Origin: CAVVFX01 sp963747535 | Lineage (GTDB): Bacteria; Acidobacteriota; Terriglobia; Bryobacterales; Bryobacteraceae | Assembly (NCBI GenBank): GCA_963747535.1 | Contig: CAVVFX010000011.1 | Span: 186,001-250,000 of the forward strand | DNA: 64,000 bases | Direction of reading: 5' to 3' | Part shown: positions 37,844-47,369 of the stretch, one piece after another | Position numbering within the stretch: position 1 is the first letter of the stretch | Layout: each line of letters opens with the position of its first letter | Translations under genes and position numbers: made by a program | The notes under the pieces: generated by a model | What the model was told of the DNA's origin: nothing | The model's input: only the letters and a program-made list of their open reading frames with translations | Databases searched by the model: none

Positions 37844-38245
37844 CTATGCGGCCCGCGTGCCGCTGGTGTTGAGGCGACGGTTACGTTTTGCCAGAGCCAT
37901 AGTAACGCTGTGGTGCAGTGCGGCGGACGTGAAGGGCTTCTCGATTACGGCACGCTTGCCGAGAGTGGACGAAATAACTCCGACGAGCGACGGATAACAC
38001 GACATGAAGAGCACGGGAATATCAATTCCTTTCTCCGTCATGCGCTTAACAAATTCGAACCCGCTAATAGGCTTGGTTTCAACATCTGTCAAGACAAGGT
38101 CGATTTCCTGTCTTCGCTGATCCACGATAGACAGAGCCTCAATTGGGTCACTCGTATCCGTGATGATGTGGCCGTCTAGCCGCAACGTGTTCGAAATGAG
38201 GCCGAGCAGAACAACTTCGCCGTCAATAACCAGAATGCGCGCCAT
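37844..38245 (-). CDS. Stand-alone response-regulator receiver, copy 4
   Basis: 134 residues. Asp54 (LVLTDVETKPISGFEFV) is the acceptor; Ser in FMSCYPS and Lys in VIEKPFT are present. The usual acidic pair is VIDGEV, so one of the two Mg-binding acids is Gly, which may lower phosphorylation. It belongs to a second subfamily with the 38551 copy (shared LRLDGH and KPI-x-GFE). There is no output domain. ATG 38245 gives the normal receiver start; an upstream ATG adds six residues. Confidence 0.82.
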   Translation of the reverse strand: MARILVIDGEVVLLGLISNTLRLDGHIITDTSDPIEALSIVDQRRQEIDLVLTDVETKPISGFEFVKRMTEKGIDIPVLFMSCYPSLVGVISSTLGKRAVIEKPFTSAALHHSVTMALAKRNRRLNTSGTRAA

Positions 38246-38550
38246 ATGAACTACCCTCCACAAAAACCAGTGTAGAAAGACATAACGAATTAAGGCAATA
38301 TCAAAACGAACATTTTATCGGCATCACGCCCTTTTAGTACTACGCAAACCGGAGGTAGCTTTGGCAAAGTTGGATTAAATATCCGATGATCGCCGTCTGA
38401 ATAGCGGTGATGACGAATGGGTCTGCGTGGCCAGTTTCCTCGGCAAAGCTCCGGCGACGCTGGCGGATCTAGTCCTGTGGTTTACGCGGAAGGCCTTTTC
38501 GCCACCGGACCGTGAACCTTGCCGTCGTGCACGGTCAAGGGGCCGCCTGC

Positions 38551-39000
38551 CTAGCTTCCAGCGCCCGTTCCACTCATCAAGATACTCTTGGATATCGTGA
38601 CGGCCTGGGTTGCAGAGACTGGGGGGGCCTTCGGCTTACTGCTGGCCAAGGCCTTGCCAACCGCAGCGCGCAGCTGCGCTGCGGTGAACGGCTTTTCAAG
38701 GATCGGGTAATTCCTCACCCTGTTGGCAGCAGCCCAGTATGGGGCCGGATATCCAGACGTGAACAGCACCGGACTATTGAAACCCTTTTTGCTGAGACCC
38801 GCAACGAGTTCAAACCCCGTTATCGGCTTCAAACTGATATCTGTGACGAGCAGATCAATTGGGGCTTCTCCTGCCTCCTGAAAATGTAGCGCTGCGATCG
38901 GGTCGCACTGGGCTCTGACGTTGTGACCGTCGAGTCGTAATATATTGGCAATCAGGTCGAGCAAAAGCGGTTCATCGTCAATCACCAGAATATTCGCCAT
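38551..39000 (-). CDS. Stand-alone response-regulator receiver, copy 5
   Basis: 150 residues. ILVIDDEPLLLDLIANI carries the acidic pair, Asp54 is in LLVTDISLKPITGFELV, with FTSGYPA and PILEKPFT completing the site. The receiver fold ends near 125 and is followed by a Ser/Thr-rich tail (PPVSATQAVTISKSILMSGT). Paralogous to copy 4, same strand, 305 bp upstream of it. ATG 39000 is the likely start. No kinase is nearby. Confidence 0.85.
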   Translation of the reverse strand: MANILVIDDEPLLLDLIANILRLDGHNVRAQCDPIAALHFQEAGEAPIDLLVTDISLKPITGFELVAGLSKKGFNSPVLFTSGYPAPYWAAANRVRNYPILEKPFTAAQLRAAVGKALASSKPKAPPVSATQAVTISKSILMSGTGAGS

Positions 39001-39480
39001 ATAGCCTTTCAATCCGCTTCATTTTAGACCTCGCGCGCTATTCCTTGTACAATATTTATCGCGAACCTCGCGCGAACTTCTTAGAAGCTTTTGTTCATCA
39101 GCCTCTTCTTCTTTGGCGCCACCCAGGACTTAGTGCCCCAACCCTGTGTTCAACTTTCCAGGACGTCACAAGGGTACTGCACAGTACCTACAGTCTAGCG
39201 AACTATATTCAAAAGCGTGACAGTTTTTTTCAATAACGCCGTGAGAAATATCGGTAAATTGTTCGGACACTATAGGACGTTATGCTCCACGACGAAGTGG
39301 GTAACACGGTTACTTCACCATTGTCGAAGGCTCTAAAGAGTTGATTTCTTTGCAGCTTACGCGAAAATGCAACCCTGCCTCGTTTTTTAATCGTGACGCA
39401 AAAGTCGCGGTCATTGTCCATAAGGGAAGTATTTGCCGGAGTGGCTAACCCGAAGATTCGTTCGGGCGAAGCGGGTATTC
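39001..39480. other. Intergenic stretch
   Basis: AT-richer DNA without a supportable gene. The open frame at 39230-39559 on the minus strand overlaps the zinc-motif gene and has no coding character. Confidence 0.35.
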
Positions 39481-39837
39481 TTACGCAAACTCGCTCCTGA
39501 TCACTCCTGCTCTGACGAGTTTTACGAACTGTTCTATAGCCAGCATTCGGTCGGCGCACTCACGACACTCCAACATATGTTGCTCGATTCCTGCAGACAT
39601 TTGCCCGTCATTCAGCTGGCCGCGCCGGTAGCGTTCAAGGTCGTCAGTTGAAATATGGCCCAGATGAACCCGCCCCTTCTCCCAAATGTTACGAAGGTTT
39701 TCCTCCGCTCGCTTATGGCAATCAAGACACCCAAGCAGGTGCGCCGTGATCAATGCACGTTCCGGTTCTGGGATCCATGCGACGTGATAGCGGTCAAGAT
39801 CGTGGTTGGAGATGTGGCGCGGTATGTCTTCGCTCAT
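39481..39837 (-). CDS. Tandem H-x3-C-x2-C zinc-motif protein, copy 2
   Basis: 118 residues from ATG 39837 (MSEDIPRHISNHDLDRYHVA). Module 1 has TAHLLGCLDCHKR, module 2 GHISTDDLERYRRGQLNDGQ then IEQHMLECRECADRM, and the shared tail MLAIEQFVKLVRAGVIR. Both zinc signatures are complete. The longer frame up to 40062 has no similarity to copy 1 and is rejected as start. Same family as 31026-31418, with an identical module order. Confidence 0.75.
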   Translation of the reverse strand: MSEDIPRHISNHDLDRYHVAWIPEPERALITAHLLGCLDCHKRAEENLRNIWEKGRVHLGHISTDDLERYRRGQLNDGQMSAGIEQHMLECRECADRMLAIEQFVKLVRAGVIRSEFA

Positions 39838-40270
39838 CGAAATCGTTTGCGGCCCCGGAGAGTGTCCGTTCTTCATGGCCGCCCTGATGACTCCCATCCA
39901 ACGACTCCGCTCTAACGGTCCTTGATTCCACGCGACTGGCGCGCAACCGAAAGGGATTGCGCCCGATGTAACCCTCCGGTAAGGTTCCGCCACATTTAAA
40001 ACACTCGCTGTTTTGTCTATTTCCACATACTCAGGCGCGTAGGCAATTGCTGTCAACACCAACGTTGCTCTTCAGCCTGCCTCAGCAGTTAGCAGTTACA
40101 AATACCAATAAAGCAATGGATTTGTCAGCGCTATTCTCGTAGAGTCTGAAGTATAGTTGAAGGCTACCGGTGGGAACGGTGCCAGTGCCACAGTTGGGGT
40201 CGCGGAACGACGTGTTACGCCAGAAGGTCCCTAGGGTGAGCACCTCGGGGACTGACACTAAGGAGTCGCA

Positions 40271-40741
40271 TTGAACCACCACATCTCTGATTACGACCTT
40301 GAACGTTACACCCTCGACATGATGCCCCGGCCGGAAATGATCGTGATCGAGGAACACCTGTTGTGGTGCGATGAGTGTCTGCTGCGCCTGGAGGTGAGTG
40401 AGCGCCAGGTGAAGTGCCAGACTGCGTCGGCTGCTCAGGTTCGGAGTTCGATTGAGACGTCTGAGCTCGCCCAATCGAAGACACTTGCTCCAGTACCGAG
40501 ACTGCGGTAATCGGCACCGGAAGAACTCCGAAGCATATACGGGAAAGGGCGGCCCACTTGGGACACATTTCGGTTGACGATCTTGAACACTATCAAGCAT
40601 GGTCGATTGAATGAGAATCCAACGCGGGCGGAAATTGCGCAACACGTGTCGGAGTGCCAGGAGTGCGCGGAGCGGATGTTGGCCATAGAGCGGTTTTGCC
40701 ACCTCGTCCGGACAGGAGTGATCCGGAACTGGTTGGAATAG
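40271..40741 (+). pseudogene. Tandem H-x3-C-x2-C zinc-motif protein, copy 3 (frameshifted)
   Basis: Module 1 reads from TTG 40271 (HHISDYDLERYTLDMMPRPE, then EEHLLWCDECLLRLE) and stops at 40510. Module 2 continues in two other frames: RERAAHLGHISVDDLEHYQA, then after another shift GRLNENPTRAEIAQHVSECQ, ECAERMLAIERF and a stop at 40741. At least two frameshifts separate the parts; the region between modules is also longer than in copies 1 and 2. Clearly the same family, now broken. Confidence 0.7.
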
Positions 40742-41091
40742 ATCGAGGATTCAACTGCACCGGGAGCCGGAGGTGGCCGAGACGCCAGCGCTAGGTAGGG
40801 AATGCAGATCGGAGATTCTGCGAACACGTGATCGCCGCCAACGGTAACGATGATTTGCGCGGAACTCAGGATCTAACTGTTTCCTGACCGTGTGCGTAGA
40901 CTGCATATGCTTTCTCTTTGCCGGCAAAGATTCGGCCCGTGCGAAATCTTCCACCAATCGGCGTACCTGAAAACCGGTTGTTCAGATAGAATGGCACGAG
41001 ATGGGCACGACATGCCAACTCAATTCTTCGAAAAGCACCCCACGTTACTTCGCCTGGAAATGTTCACCGTCATGAACCAAGGGTTCCAGCA

Positions 41092-41364
41092 GTGGACCCA
41101 GCGCCGGAGTCAGCGGAAGCCAAGGCATTCCTGGTGATCACGGCTCAAGATCTCGGCGACGGAGCCTTCATAACCAAAATTGTCGGCTTGAGCCTGAACG
41201 GGCTGAAGGACATGGGGAAGAACGGAATCCAGCACGTGGCGGACCCCACGGAGAAACAGCGGGCGATTGTGAATGGTTGTCTTGAGTATGCGTCACGGGC
41301 AATCGTGAATCGGCTGGCAGGGAAGTATGATCCGTTTTTGCCGACTACGGGGCCGGTTCAGTAG
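41092..41364 (+). CDS. Hypothetical protein, weakly supported
   Basis: 90 codons from GTG 41092, with a plausible coding pattern (AFLVITAQDLGDGAFITKIV, GLSLNGLKDMGKNGIQHVAD) and a start that lacks a clear ribosome site. No family recognised. Upstream in-frame sequence has no ATG, so it may be the tail of a broken gene. Confidence 0.35.
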   Translation: MDPAPESAEAKAFLVITAQDLGDGAFITKIVGLSLNGLKDMGKNGIQHVADPTEKQRAIVNGCLEYASRAIVNRLAGKYDPFLPTTGPVQ

Positions 41365-41668
41365 GTCCTCCGGGCAAGTGGTAAGCGGACCGCGCCGGTT
41401 TCAGCTTCCGGACCTGGCAGATCGGCGAGGATCGGCTGACTGAGTAGATCGCCAGTAAAGTTTACCTGACCGGTGAATAGGTCGGACACTCGGACTAAGC
41501 TACAATGCGCCAGATTGGAGGGCCCATCGCTCATTTCGAGTGCAGCGCACAGACCCAGAGAGAATACGTCGGTAATCGGTGGCCGGGCCGCAGTCAGTTC
41601 CGCGAGGCGGCGACTCCTCGCTCATGTGGATTGCTTCCGGATTGCGGCAAAGTGGACACTACTTCTGA
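41365..41668. other. Intergenic stretch
   Basis: No supportable gene or site. Confidence 0.35.
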
Positions 41669-42462
41669 TTACGAGGATGCTGCAACTTCCGTGGTAGTCC
41701 GGTTCCGTCGGCGGTCCCGCATCTCGATTGCGACTGCGAGTCCGACCAACCCGACTGCCACATACTCCAAACTGCGAACGCGAGCCGCTGCGATTGCGAA
41801 ACCCGTGCCAAGCAATGCCAGTGTCCCGTACGCAGCCGGGCTTCCTCCCGAGAAGACCTGCCTGCCTATTGTCAGTCCTCGCCGTGCGATGGAAATAGCG
41901 CCGATCACGAGCGCCGCCACAAGCACACCCTGCCAGGCCAGCGTCATAGGGATGTCAAAGACGGCGTGGGCAATCATTGGTGGAATCAAGGATCGCGTCC
42001 AGCAAACACTATTCCGAACCCGATCGCGGATAGGAGGAGGCCCACGATCATACCGGCACTGTACGCATCTGGAATCTGATACTGCGTGTGGGCAAACGTA
42101 AACAGGCAGGCGGCTCCGACAATAGCAGGGCCATCTCCCCAATCTTCCGCGAGCCGCCTCTGGCAGTAGCCGCGATAGAAGAGCTCCTCCAGGACGGGTA
42201 CGAGCGCCCAGCTCATGACAGCGGAAAACAACCAAAATTCCCACCGTCGCCAAGACATGTCAAAAAACGCCTGCCGCCACGGCGCGGTCTGGCTGGGATG
42301 GATATAGTTAACCAAACCGACACCCAGCACCAGCCACTCCGATAGAGCGGCGGCTCCGAGCCCGGCCAGGAGCAGCGTCTTCCAGGAATGGCCAGCCTTC
42401 GTGAGGCCATAGGCCGCCGGACCTCTCCGCCGGTACCACCAGTTGATTGGGACGATGAGCAA
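41669..42462 (-). pseudogene. CPBP (CAAX-protease/Abi) membrane protease, frameshifted
   Basis: The minus strand encodes a multi-helix membrane protein with the three CPBP motifs: VLEELFYRGYCQRRL (EExxxR), LFTFAHTQ (FxxxH) and, in a shifted frame, PPMIAHAVFDIPMT (HxxxD). The frame ends at 41986 (GIVFAGRDP) and continues in another from NSVCWTRSLIPPMIAH, so one base has been lost or gained near 42000. The N-terminus upstream of 42462 is also unclear. The family includes prenyl-protein-type proteases and bacteriocin-immunity proteins in the inner membrane. Confidence 0.75.
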
Positions 42463-43294
42463 GATAAACCGGCGTATCCGAACATCTCCGACACGAACAT
42501 TTGGCGCGATGCCATAATCAGCTCAGTGCCAGTGATGTTGATACTCAAGTTCTCTAGCGGATTTGTAACCGAAACGCCGGATCAGTTGCGCCGTCACCAG
42601 ATCGCTTGCAAGGTATATTCCGAGCACCTCCAGTACCGCTGCCATACGTCGTTGCGCCTGACCATTCATCAGTAGGAGTATATCTCTGAACCCGCCTCTC
42701 CTCGATGGAATCGGGCCACGAACCGTCTACGGATACTCCCGGCATAGTCGCGGGCTCGCCACCTGGGCTACTCGGCGTCAAGTTGCCGGGAAACGCCCAA
42801 TGCGTTGATGTGCCGGGGTGGCTCCGCGCGCCTCTCGCAGATGGGAAACAACGAATGCCCTATCGCCAAGCGGGCTACCCAATCCGACGGATGCCCGGGA
42901 ACTTTTCAGTTATAATTTATCTTTTAGAAAAATGGAAGCTTTGAGTTTTGGGTGAATTTTTGCACCGACTTTAGGCGGGATCGGGTAGCCGTACAATTTG
43001 CGAGAGGTCAAACAAAAAGTTGGCGCACACCCCGAGACAGTCAGCGCCTAACCACGTGATGACGTTCCCGGTCCGTGGTGCGATCCGCCGTTTGCAACTG
43101 CCGGCAAGGACTCGGGCAAGTCTGCGAACCCAACCGGGCATCCTACAAGTGCTTATTGCGTTCTGAACCACGGCGGATCCGGACCGAACCAAGTTGGGGA
43201 AAGGCAGCGACCAGAACCGCCCGTGTCCAACCCCTGGCGAGTTGTCACCCCCGGCCAATGCCCAGGCCTCCTCAGTCTGTTGGCTTGAAAGCTG
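42463..43294. other. Gene-free stretch of about 830 bp
   Basis: Only short uncharacteristic frames on both strands. The last part near 42900-42950 is AT-rich. Nothing could be assigned. Confidence 0.4.
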
Positions 43295-43855
43295 CTACTC
43301 CAATCGCGGGAGGTGCTCCGGTTGTACAAGGAGGCGAATGGATCGGGCCTGCCCAGGGGTTCTTTCGATGAGGCCGTTGCGCTGCAGGGTCTTGATCATA
43401 TCGTGAATCGAAGGCGGGGAGACCTGGAAGTAGCGCTGCAGGTCCGACTCCGCTGGCGGGCAGCGGTGGATCTTGGCGTAGTTGTGGATGAATGCCAGAT
43501 ACTGACCCTGTTTTGCGGTGAATGGCGGTGCCACGGACGGATCGAGTTTCGGTGCCGGATCAATACTTACCTCGAAGGCGTCCTCGCCAAAACTCTCAAA
43601 GACGCGGACATGGAGAATGTAAACCTTCCCACCGATCACCGTGCGAATGGGCTTTTTGATGGCGGCGTGGATATTGCTGCGCAACTCCTTCGCATCGGAG
43701 CTGGAGTCCTCGAAATTCGCGATCCGTGTGCGTGCGCCGTCGATTTGCGCGAACGCCATTTGCCGGCCGTCTTTGCGCTCCGTCTCAAACCATTGAGCGC
43801 CGAATGACATTGCGTGCCCACATAACTGTTCGAGCAATGTCACCGGTTTGCCCAT
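43295..43855 (-). CDS. Protein with C-terminal LexA-like winged helix
   Basis: 186 residues from ATG 43855 (MGKPVTLLEQLCGHAMSFGA). The N-terminal 110 residues are unassigned. Residues about 118-180 (FTAKQGQYLAFIHNYAKIHR, CPPAESDLQRYFQVSPPSIH, MIKTLQRNGLIERTPGQARS) form a LexA DNA-binding-type winged helix. The Ser-Lys protease domain of LexA is absent. It may be a DNA-binding regulator with an unknown sensing half. It lies beside the prophage-like region. Confidence 0.7.
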   Translation of the reverse strand: MGKPVTLLEQLCGHAMSFGAQWFETERKDGRQMAFAQIDGARTRIANFEDSSSDAKELRSNIHAAIKKPIRTVIGGKVYILHVRVFESFGEDAFEVSIDPAPKLDPSVAPPFTAKQGQYLAFIHNYAKIHRCPPAESDLQRYFQVSPPSIHDMIKTLQRNGLIERTPGQARSIRLLVQPEHLPRLE

Positions 43856-44148
43856 GCGCTTTAAGAATAGCGAAAGCCGAAGCCCATAATGAAAGAAATC
43901 ACCAGCCGAATGCACCAATCAAGCAGTGGCCAAGGAATTGATCACGGCGCGTACGGAAGTTGATCCGCCGTCGAGCCGCCAAAAAGTAGTTTCCGGATGC
44001 GACCATACGGGCGTTGGTTCTATCCGCCGCCTCGCCAGCTTCATCTTCACATTGGTGCTTCGCTCGCTCACTTCAAATGCTCGCGTCCCAAACACCGCGG
44101 CTAGAAAATCCGGCATTATACCGGGTGCTAAAATAGTCGAACTTCTTT

Positions 44149-44300
44149 ATGCGAATCATTGCCAGTACTCTGTTGCTAGCCGTCTTTGTTCAGGCACAGC
44201 CCGCTCAAAAGCAGGCCGATGTTGACCGGATCTTCTCCGCGTTCAATACGCACACGCCCGGCTGCGCAGTGGGAGTCGCACTTCACGGAGCCGAAGGCTG
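44149..44300 (+). pseudogene. N-terminal scrap of a serine beta-lactamase-like hydrolase
   Basis: ATG 44149 starts a signal peptide (MRIIASTLLLAVFVQAQP), then VDRIFSAFNTHTPGCAVGVA, matching the opening of class C beta-lactamase-like esterases (VDxLFxAxxxxxxPGCAxGV). Coding similarity ends near 44295, before the catalytic SxxK, and the frame stops at 44352. A truncated gene. Confidence 0.6.
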
Positions 44301-44537
44301 GTGGGCCATGCATTGTTGTCCTGTTGTTCCGGCTCTCTGGCTCCCAATTTAGCTGTACACCGTAGACTGATCGTTTCGAGAGCCGCGGAGATTTCGCTAG
44401 ACTCGGTCTCCCCCGGAATGCCTCGCGTTATGCGCGCTATCTGGCGCGTCTTGTCCGGCGTCTTGACTGGGTAGCTTTGCCTCGGAACGACGATGGGCAC
44501 CTGGTTCGCCCAGTTGCCTCCCTGGGCCGCCTGATGG

Positions 44538-44608
44538 GAACGGAGTCCACCGGCGCGCCAAAGTGCTCTACGACTTCGGGTTCCGCTGCGGCGGCTAGGG
44601 AACCTCGC
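44538..44608. repeat. Dispersed repeat, copy 1 (partner at 48413-48484)
   Basis: The block beginning AACGGAG-CCACCGG and containing CTACGACTTCGGGTTCCG recurs at 48413-48484 with a few mismatches. The two copies lie at either side of the prophage-like gene set. No open frame explains the conservation. Confidence 0.55.
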
Positions 44609-44638
44609 TGGCAGTCGTAGTGAGTGACAGGGGGAACT

Positions 44639-44893
44639 AAAAATAAATTTGCGGCAGGGGGTTAAGAAAACTCCGTGCAGCCGCGATACTCATTTAGGCC
44701 ACGCCCTGTACTTTTGGGACTCTACCATTCTTACTATGGCCCTGCGGCGAGGCCTGCCATCCTTTCAAAGTCACGTTGGCTTCCTTACTTACCACACCTG
44801 CCCCTTTGAAAACAAACGTCTTGAGGCGGCAGGACTGCACCTTGGCATGAGACTCAAAAATAAATCTTCGGTTGGGGGTTAAGAAAACTCTGT
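44639..44893. repeat. Direct repeat of about 38 bp (44639-44676 and 44856-44893)
   Basis: AAAAATAAAT and GGGGGTTAAGAAAACTC occur in both copies with the same spacing of about eight variable bases; the copies are 217 bp apart. The second copy lies 36 bp before the truncated sigma region 4-like gene, so it may be a promoter or phage regulatory element. Confidence 0.6.
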
Positions 44894-44928
44894 CCTTCCG
44901 CTACACTCCTTTTTCAGAGTCGTGCCAG

Positions 44929-45081
44929 ATGACTGGCGCTCTGGAATTGCTCCTCGCGTTTATAGAGGACTGCAATCGGTTGGGAGGCGAACCTGTGGAT
45001 TTGGATCGTATCAGCAGGTTGCTCCGGCCGATGCAAGAAAAAGTGCTTCGATTAGATTCCTTCGGAGAGGGGACAGCATGA
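44929..45081 (+). pseudogene. Truncated sigma-70 region 4-like protein
   Basis: 50 codons ending GGEPVDLDRISRLLRPMQEK, VLRLDSFGEGTA. The block GGEPVD-x-DRIS-x-LLR...QEKVLRL also starts the longer gene at 49914, including about 40 bp of near-identical DNA before it. Here the helix-turn-helix is missing, so it is a shortened duplicate. Its TGA overlaps the ATG of the next gene (ATGA). Confidence 0.5.
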
Positions 45082-45701
45082 AACAGGCGTCAAAATGGCA
45101 ATTGCGGCGGGAGTTCTTGCAGGCGGCGCAACGAAGGGTGCCTGAAATTGGTCGTTATCTGCAACAGCATGGCATGGAGTGCGGCGACCGCTGGGAGGTA
45201 ATCGGCAAATGGCAGCAGCGCTTCCACTTGCCCGAAGAGTGGGCCGGACAATGCGCCTGGATCACGCTCGCCAAGTGGGACCGCTGTGCAGATTTCCGGC
45301 AGTCTCTCACGTGGTTTGCTGCACCACCTAGTCGCGATGTGGCCGAAACCGGGATCCCGAGATTCACGTTCCCCGCCATTGAACGGGATTTTTCCGTGGA
45401 TCTAGATTTTGCGATGTTCAAACAAAGTGTTCACTGCGTTTTGGAAGCAGCCCTCAATGAATTCGGAGGTCGCATAGGCGCCGAGGATCTGGAAAGCTAT
45501 CGCCAGCCTAGAGATCTGGCCAGAGCATTCGAATGTTTGGCTTTAAGGCGCTGTCTGGGACTCCGCCCAAACGTGATAGCCAAGCGACAGGAGTATGCCC
45601 GCGATTGGACCACCCTGTCGCGGAGCATGCAATCCGCAGCCAAACTTATCGGTCTCAACCTGCCGGGTCGTGGACGCCCTCCCCAAAAAAATGCAAATTG
45701 A
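45078..45701 (+). CDS. Prophage-like hypothetical protein
   Basis: 207 residues from ATG 45078, preceded by GGAGAGGGG, a strong ribosome site, and coupled by ATGA to the gene before. The sequence (MKQASKWQLRREFLQAAQRR, LPEEWAGQCAWITLAKWDRC) is Trp-rich and mostly helical, with no recognised motif. Its position between a sigma-like gene and a ParB-methyltransferase suggests a phage-derived operon. Confidence 0.65.
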   Translation: MKQASKWQLRREFLQAAQRRVPEIGRYLQQHGMECGDRWEVIGKWQQRFHLPEEWAGQCAWITLAKWDRCADFRQSLTWFAAPPSRDVAETGIPRFTFPAIERDFSVDLDFAMFKQSVHCVLEAALNEFGGRIGAEDLESYRQPRDLARAFECLALRRCLGLRPNVIAKRQEYARDWTTLSRSMQSAAKLIGLNLPGRGRPPQKNAN

Positions 45702-45876
45702 GTTTGCAATTTTCTTTTCGCGCTCCCCATGCCAAGAATAAAGTAGTCAGACGGACTACTGGCGTTGCCCGCAGGCCGGTCTGAGCGAAAAGAGAATACC
45801 AAGATGAACATCGAATTACGCAAGCCACCCCAAAGGAAATTCATAGAAAACGAGATCATGAGAAACGGGGGCATGT

Positions 45877-46002
45877 ATGATACCCACTGAACTATCCAAG
45901 GAAATTCAAACAAACCCACCGTCAGTCGAACGGCGGTCCGTCGCTCACCTCGTCCCTTACACTCCAATCGCCCAGAATCGGGAGTTTTGCGATGCCCAGT
46001 GA
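45877..46002 (+). CDS. Small ORF overlapping the methyltransferase start
   Basis: 41 codons: MIPTELSKEIQTNPPSVERR, SVAHLVPYTPIAQNREFCDA. The first residues (PTELSKEIQ) mirror those of the next protein (PSEISKEIQ), and VAHLVPYTP resembles a ParB-domain opening. The stop TGA (46000-46002) lies inside the first codons of the methyltransferase gene. It is either a leader peptide or the remains of a tandem copy of the ParB N-terminus. Confidence 0.45.
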   Translation: MIPTELSKEIQTNPPSVERRSVAHLVPYTPIAQNREFCDAQ

Positions 46003-47290
46003 AATATCCAAGGAAATTCAGATATGGCCAATCGACAAGTTGGTCTTTTACGCCCGCAATCCGCGCAGGAACGACGCAGCGGTGGATCGCATGTGCGCCA
46101 GCATCCGCGAATTCGGATTCAAAATTCCGTGTCTGGCTCGCAGCGACGGCGAAGTGATTGACGGCCACCTGCGGCTCAAAGCCGCACGCCAGCTGGGCAT
46201 TACGGACGTGCCGGTGATCCTGTGCGACGAGTGGACCCCGGCGCAAGTTAAGGCGTTCCGTCTCATGGTGAACCGGTCGGCTACCTGGGCGGAATGGGAC
46301 GAGGAGTTGCTGGCGATCGAGCTGGCAGACCTCCAGGCATCGGACTTCGATCTCGCCCTTACGGGGTTCGATACCAAGGAGATCGATGATCTCCTTTTGG
46401 ACGACCTTACGGAGGAAGATGCCGCTCCGCCGCTGCCCGCTCACCCGGTGACCCGCACCGGCGATTTGTGGCTTTGTGGTTCCCACAAGGTATTGTGTGG
46501 GGACGCAACCGACCCGGAAGTGGTGGCGCGGCTTCTGGGCGAAAGCAAGCCGTTTTTGATGATCACGGATCCGCCCTACGGTATTGCACTGGATTCCGAG
46601 TGGCGGGACCGGGCCGGGCTGAACGGTTGTGGACCCGCCGAACCCAGCTATTTGAAACACCGGACCAAAGGGCATCAGCAAACCAGTATCTCGGGCGATA
46701 CGCGCGCTGATTGGTCCGACGCATTCGCGCTGGTTCCCAGTCTCGCAGTGGGCTATGTCTGGCATGCATCGACCTTCACCCGTGAGGTTCTCAATGGGTT
46801 GTTGCGAATCGGGTTCCTGCACCACCAGCAGATCATCTGGGACAAGGGGCGCACGGTGCTCACCAGAACCCATTACTGGTTCCAACATGAGCCCTGCTGG
46901 TACGTCCGCAAGAAAAACGCTCCCTGGTTCGGGAAAGCCGGCGAGAACTCGACGATCTGGCAGTCGCCCTCCCCGAAGTTCATCATGGGTGGATCGGATG
47001 AGGAGAAATTCGATCATCCCACCCAGAAACCGGTCGAGTTGATGCGGCGGCCGATCCTGAACCATACCCCGCTCGGTGAAATGGTCTATGACCCGTTCCT
47101 GGGCAGCGGCACCACGCTCGCCGCGGCGGAATTGACACAACGCGTCTGCTACGGACTGGAATTAGATCCGAAGTATGCCGACGTGGTGATTCAGCGCTGG
47201 CAAGCGCTGAGCCACCAGCCGGCCACGCTGGAAGGAGACGGACGCGCGTTCGATGCGGTTGCCAGGGGACGCATAGAGGTGGCGGCATGA
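45992..47290 (+). CDS. ParB-domain DNA methyltransferase (phage type)
   Basis: 432 residues. Residues 1-105 form a ParB/Srx-like domain (LVFYARNPRRNDAAVDRM, SIREFGFKIPCLARSDGEVI, DGHLRLKAARQLG). From about 150 it is an N4/N6 adenine/cytosine methyltransferase with catalytic DPPYG near 193 and SAM motif DPFLGSGTTLAAAEL near 367, the beta-type motif order. Such fusions are common in prophages, where they modify DNA to avoid restriction. The domains look complete. It is followed after 79 bp by a small-terminase-like gene. The target sequence cannot be predicted. Confidence 0.9.
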   Translation: MPSEISKEIQIWPIDKLVFYARNPRRNDAAVDRMCASIREFGFKIPCLARSDGEVIDGHLRLKAARQLGITDVPVILCDEWTPAQVKAFRLMVNRSATWAEWDEELLAIELADLQASDFDLALTGFDTKEIDDLLLDDLTEEDAAPPLPAHPVTRTGDLWLCGSHKVLCGDATDPEVVARLLGESKPFLMITDPPYGIALDSEWRDRAGLNGCGPAEPSYLKHRTKGHQQTSISGDTRADWSDAFALVPSLAVGYVWHASTFTREVLNGLLRIGFLHHQQIIWDKGRTVLTRTHYWFQHEPCWYVRKKNAPWFGKAGENSTIWQSPSPKFIMGGSDEEKFDHPTQKPVELMRRPILNHTPLGEMVYDPFLGSGTTLAAAELTQRVCYGLELDPKYADVVIQRWQALSHQPATLEGDGRAFDAVARGRIEVAA

Positions 47291-47369
47291 GGGGTTCAAC
47301 GAAAGAAAACGCCGGGGTAAAATCCGGCGGCATGGTGTGGCGTCCAGAGATGAGAGCGGGAGGTTGGAA

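Noticed and set aside
45497..47140. 547-codon minus-strand frame
   Set aside because: Antisense to the ParB-methyltransferase, which has all catalytic motifs; the minus product has none.
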